64,000 nt of DNA from Eulemur rufifrons (lineage: Eukaryota > Chordata > Mammalia > Primates > Lemuridae): positions 17,867,501-17,931,500 of the forward strand of contig NC_091000.1 in assembly GCF_041146395.1 (NCBI RefSeq). The letters are read 5' to 3'. Positions 60,455-64,000 of this stretch are shown one piece after another (within the stretch, counting starts at the first letter, position 1; each line of letters begins with the position of its first letter). Under the pieces are notes generated by a model. That model was not told the origin of the DNA and did not search any database. It saw nothing but the letters and a program-made list of their open reading frames with translations. The translations under genes were made by a program, and so were the position numbers.

Positions 60455-61035
60455 TACATGCTGTAGTTGGGATTCAAAGCTGGCCCCAGGATCTCCATCC
60501 TCTGTTGTCATGCCCCATATACCACCACCCCCTTAAGTGTGGGAAGGGTCTGTGTTTGCTTTTAGCCAGTAGAATATGGCAAAGATGGTAAGACGTCACT
60601 CCCATGATTGTACCATGTTATATAAGACTTCTTTTAGCAGACTAGAGTCAGAAAATCTCCCTTGCTGGCTTTGAGAAAAATAAGACGCATGCTGTGAGAG
60701 GACATGTGAGAGGGTCACTTGTCTGGGCACTTTGCTGGCCATGAGAAGCTGAGAGCAGCCTCAGTTGATAGTCAGCAACAAGACAAGAAACCCAGTCTTA
60801 CAACCCCAAGGAACTGAATTCTTCCAATAATGATGTGAGCTTAGAATAGGCCCTTAGCTTCAGAAAGGAGTGTAGCTCAGCCCATACCTTGATTTTCTCA
60901 TCCTCGTGAGACCCTGAGCAGAGGACCCGGCTACGTTGTGCCTGGACCCCTGATCCACAGTGATTGTGAGACAATATATGTGTGATGTTTTAAGCTGCTA
61001 AGTTTGTGGCAGTATGTTATGCATCAGAATAAAAC
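60455..61035 (+). mobile_element. MaLR/MLT1-like LTR, near full length
   Basis: 'tgtgggaagggtctgtgttt', 'agtagaatatggcaaagatg', 'acgtcactcccatgattgta', 'tgagaagctgagagcagcct', 'caaggaactgaattcttcc' and 'ctcgtgagaccctgagcaga' are followed by the end region 'aagctgctaagtttgtggca'. This is the order I recall for a MaLR/ERVL-class LTR. Solo. Confidence 0.7.
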
Positions 61036-61039
61036 TACT

Positions 61040-62270
<1,231 letters not shown>

Positions 62271-62309
62271 AAAGAATGTGGAGAATTTATATGCTTAAAA
62301 TTTGCTATA

Positions 62310-62907
62310 CGAGGCCTATCTAGAAAGTATCCAGCCATTGTTAATATAATAAGAATGGTTTGCGCGACATCGATGTAACCTGGCATCCAAAAGGAAAGCG
62401 GACTGGGCGGCGCCTGCGTGAACAATGAGGACTTCCCTGTCGTAATCAGTGGTGTGCCAGGCGCTATTGAGTGAGCATGTGTACTGTGTGGCCGTTGCAT
62501 TCAAAACGACTGAGCGAGAAAGCAATGAATATGCATCGAATTTTGTGTTAGGCTTGAACCTTCCTCCGCAGAAACTATTCCGATGATTCACAGGAATTTT
62601 GGGGATGACGCAATGAGTGAGGCGCAAATAAAAGTGTGGGACAAACGCTTCAAAGAAGGTGAAGAATCTGTTGAAAGTGATCCATGTTCCGGAAAGCCTC
62701 CAACAAGCAGAACACCTGAGCATGTTGAACATGTACGGCTTAGGTTAAGCGAAGCTGGGAGAACTGTGTGAGGCCCCAAGGTGCCTACTTTGAAGGGGAC
62801 TGAGGTGTCATTGTCTTCTGTATGATGTTTCTTGTATCTTGTATCTCCTTCAGTAAATGTCTTTATTTTTCATTTTACATGGCTGGATACTTTCTGGACA
62901 GACCTCG
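62310..62907 (+). mobile_element. Internally deleted mariner transposon (Hsmar2/cecropia-like)
   Basis: Terminal inverted repeats of about 27-28 bp: the left begins 'cgaggcctatctagaaagta' and the right, read in reverse, 'cgaggtctgtccagaaagta'. Both continue with 'tccagcc'. A TA target duplication lies at 62308-62309 and 62908-62909. The element is 598 bp against about 1.3 kb for an autonomous mariner. Inside are the start of the transposase (62529-62771) and its last codons (about 62780-62803, reading GAYFEGD then stop), so the centre with the catalytic DDD domain is lost. Non-autonomous; it could only have moved by transposase made elsewhere. The terminal repeat type resembles Hsmar2. Confidence 0.88.
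62529..62771 (+). pseudogene. Mariner transposase, N-terminal relic
   Basis: Eighty open codons that match the first DNA-binding helix-turn-helix part of mariner transposases. Recognisable words are 'IEFCVRL', then 'FGDDAMSEAQIKVWDKRFKE' and, after 'GEESVESDP', 'SGKPPTSRT' and 'VEHVRLRL'; the GDxAMS..Q and W.KRFKEG motifs are family hallmarks. An ATG at 62525 is one base out of frame and a TGA precedes the open stretch, so a small frameshift lies at the start. The frame ends at TGA 62769-62771, near the deletion junction. The C-terminal codons downstream are in another frame. No catalytic residues remain. Confidence 0.85.
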
Positions 62908-62914
62908 TATTAGA

Positions 62915-64000
62915 ACACATGAGACTCGAATAATGAGTTTTATAGGTGCCTAACTACCTCTTATTTGTAATTTCAAAACATTAAAATTAAGAATTTTAAA
63001 AATAAATGATATCCTAAAAATTTCTCTTCCAACTATGTAAAAAATACAACAGTTTTATGTTACTTTAACATCCTCTAATTTTCTCCTAACAAAGACTTCT
63101 TACTTCTAAATTCTTAAGTGTTCTGAGTTGTAATGACATTATCATTTTGTACTTATGATAGGATGACTCGCCTTAGGTAGCTCATAGGAATTGTTATTCA
63201 TTTCTTACTTCATAATGTTCAGAGTACAATATGTACCGACCATTTTTTTTCTCTGTTTTCCTTCCTGCAGCTGATCTGATACTAAAGTGCTGGCTTTAAT
63301 AAGTTTCCACTTTGGTTTAAAATAGATAATTTAAGAAATCCAGAAAACAGACGCTGCCAAATATCACTGTTTCCTAAAACCAGATTGCTATTTTACTTCT
63401 TCCATTGTGAGAAAACACAGGCCTAAAGAACCTGCCCCACCTCTTCCTCTTAGTAAATTGCTCTGTCTGTGATCCAGTGACTTCACTGAGGAAGTGTTCT
63501 ATGTTGAAGGCTATCATCCAATTTCACTTCTTACTTTATTGTCTTTTTTTTGTTGTTGTTGTTTGTTTAAATTTTATTGCTTTCCCATCTGGATGGTGCA
63601 GCTTTTATGTGGTATTAAAAATATGTGTCCAAAAATGTGTCCCAGATGAACATCCTGTTTGCCTTTTGATTTAAATTTCTGTTTAGTAAACCTTTGTGGT
63701 TTGGATATAGTGAGGAGTATTTTCGGCAGAACTCCCTACCCACTTCCTCAAAAATAATAACTCCCCTATCTGTCCCTCCCTTCTTTACCTCTCCCATGCT
63801 AAATTAATGTTGCCTATCAGACACATTCTTAGGGATATTAAAGAATATTGCCATCTGTCACAATGATAAAATCTATGTCAAAACATTACTATTTCACAAG
63901 CTCTTTCTATAAAAAGGCTATTTTACATGCTATGCCATTAGCAGATTGAAAATGTTCCCATCAGGCCCTGGTAGAAAAATAACCAATTTTTGAATTATGA
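62915..64000. other. No gene seen
   Basis: AT-rich sequence up to the window end; a T/GTT-rich patch at 63541-63570. ORFs at 63477-63797 on both strands have no domain. Confidence 0.45.

Noticed and set aside
62316..62732. 138-codon ORF antisense to the mariner
   Set aside because: It is the reverse reading of the transposon 5' part; the sense strand has the mariner motifs.

Overview
The window is non-coding primate DNA, almost certainly from a strepsirrhine (lemuriform) primate. The best clue is the SINE content. Three of the six Alu copies (starting near 1681, 58517 and 61934) carry an enlarged linker between the two arms, with the segment 'actaaaaatatatatagaaaa' or close variants, and right arms ending in 'gctaggctgacgccacggcactc' or close variants. 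That is the form I know from lemur Alus; it is not a human AluJ, AluS or AluY type. The rest is AT-rich sequence with decayed L1, L2, MIR, MaLR/MLT1 LTRs and hAT elements, as expected of a mammalian gene desert or a very long intron.

I see no convincing protein-coding gene, tRNA, rRNA, snRNA or CRISPR array. All long ORFs are short (at most 140 codons), lie in repeats or low-complexity tracts, or lack recognisable domains. The only exon-like object is a 72-nt block at 51998-52069 with good splice-site consensus on both sides and one open phase. It is a candidate only.

Layout. 1-5200: an old unassigned repeat, an old MaLR-like LTR, a lemur Alu with clean target-site duplications, a MIR, and a solo endogenous-retrovirus LTR (about 4429-5170, minus strand) with five 19-bp tandem repeats in its U3. 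8000-16000: an AluJ-type copy, MIR and hAT fragments, a full MLT1 LTR (10561-10952), a MER5A (13665-13873) and a long decayed L1 ORF2 (14090-15795). 16800-30500: purine tracts, a 5'-truncated Alu, T-rich LINE-like DNA, MLT1 LTRs (27757 and 28690) and a small shuffled duplication (29550/30548). 30700-35000: a MIR, a second decayed L1 split by about 900 bp of foreign sequence, and an unassigned G-rich block. 38000-44200: an L1 3' end, a nested pair of MLT1 LTRs, MIRs and an L2. 47900-55020: an L1M 3' end, an AluJ, an L2, the candidate exon, a 5'-inverted (twin-primed) L1 and an MLT1-like LTR. 57700-64000: MIRs, two lemur Alus, an MLT1-like LTR and an internally deleted mariner transposon (62310-62907).

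No genes act together here. The most informative objects are the mariner deletion derivative, the solo LTR with its repeated U3, the inverted L1 and the candidate exon. I found no new multi-gene biological system. All repeat family names rest on recall of consensus sequences, with no database search.
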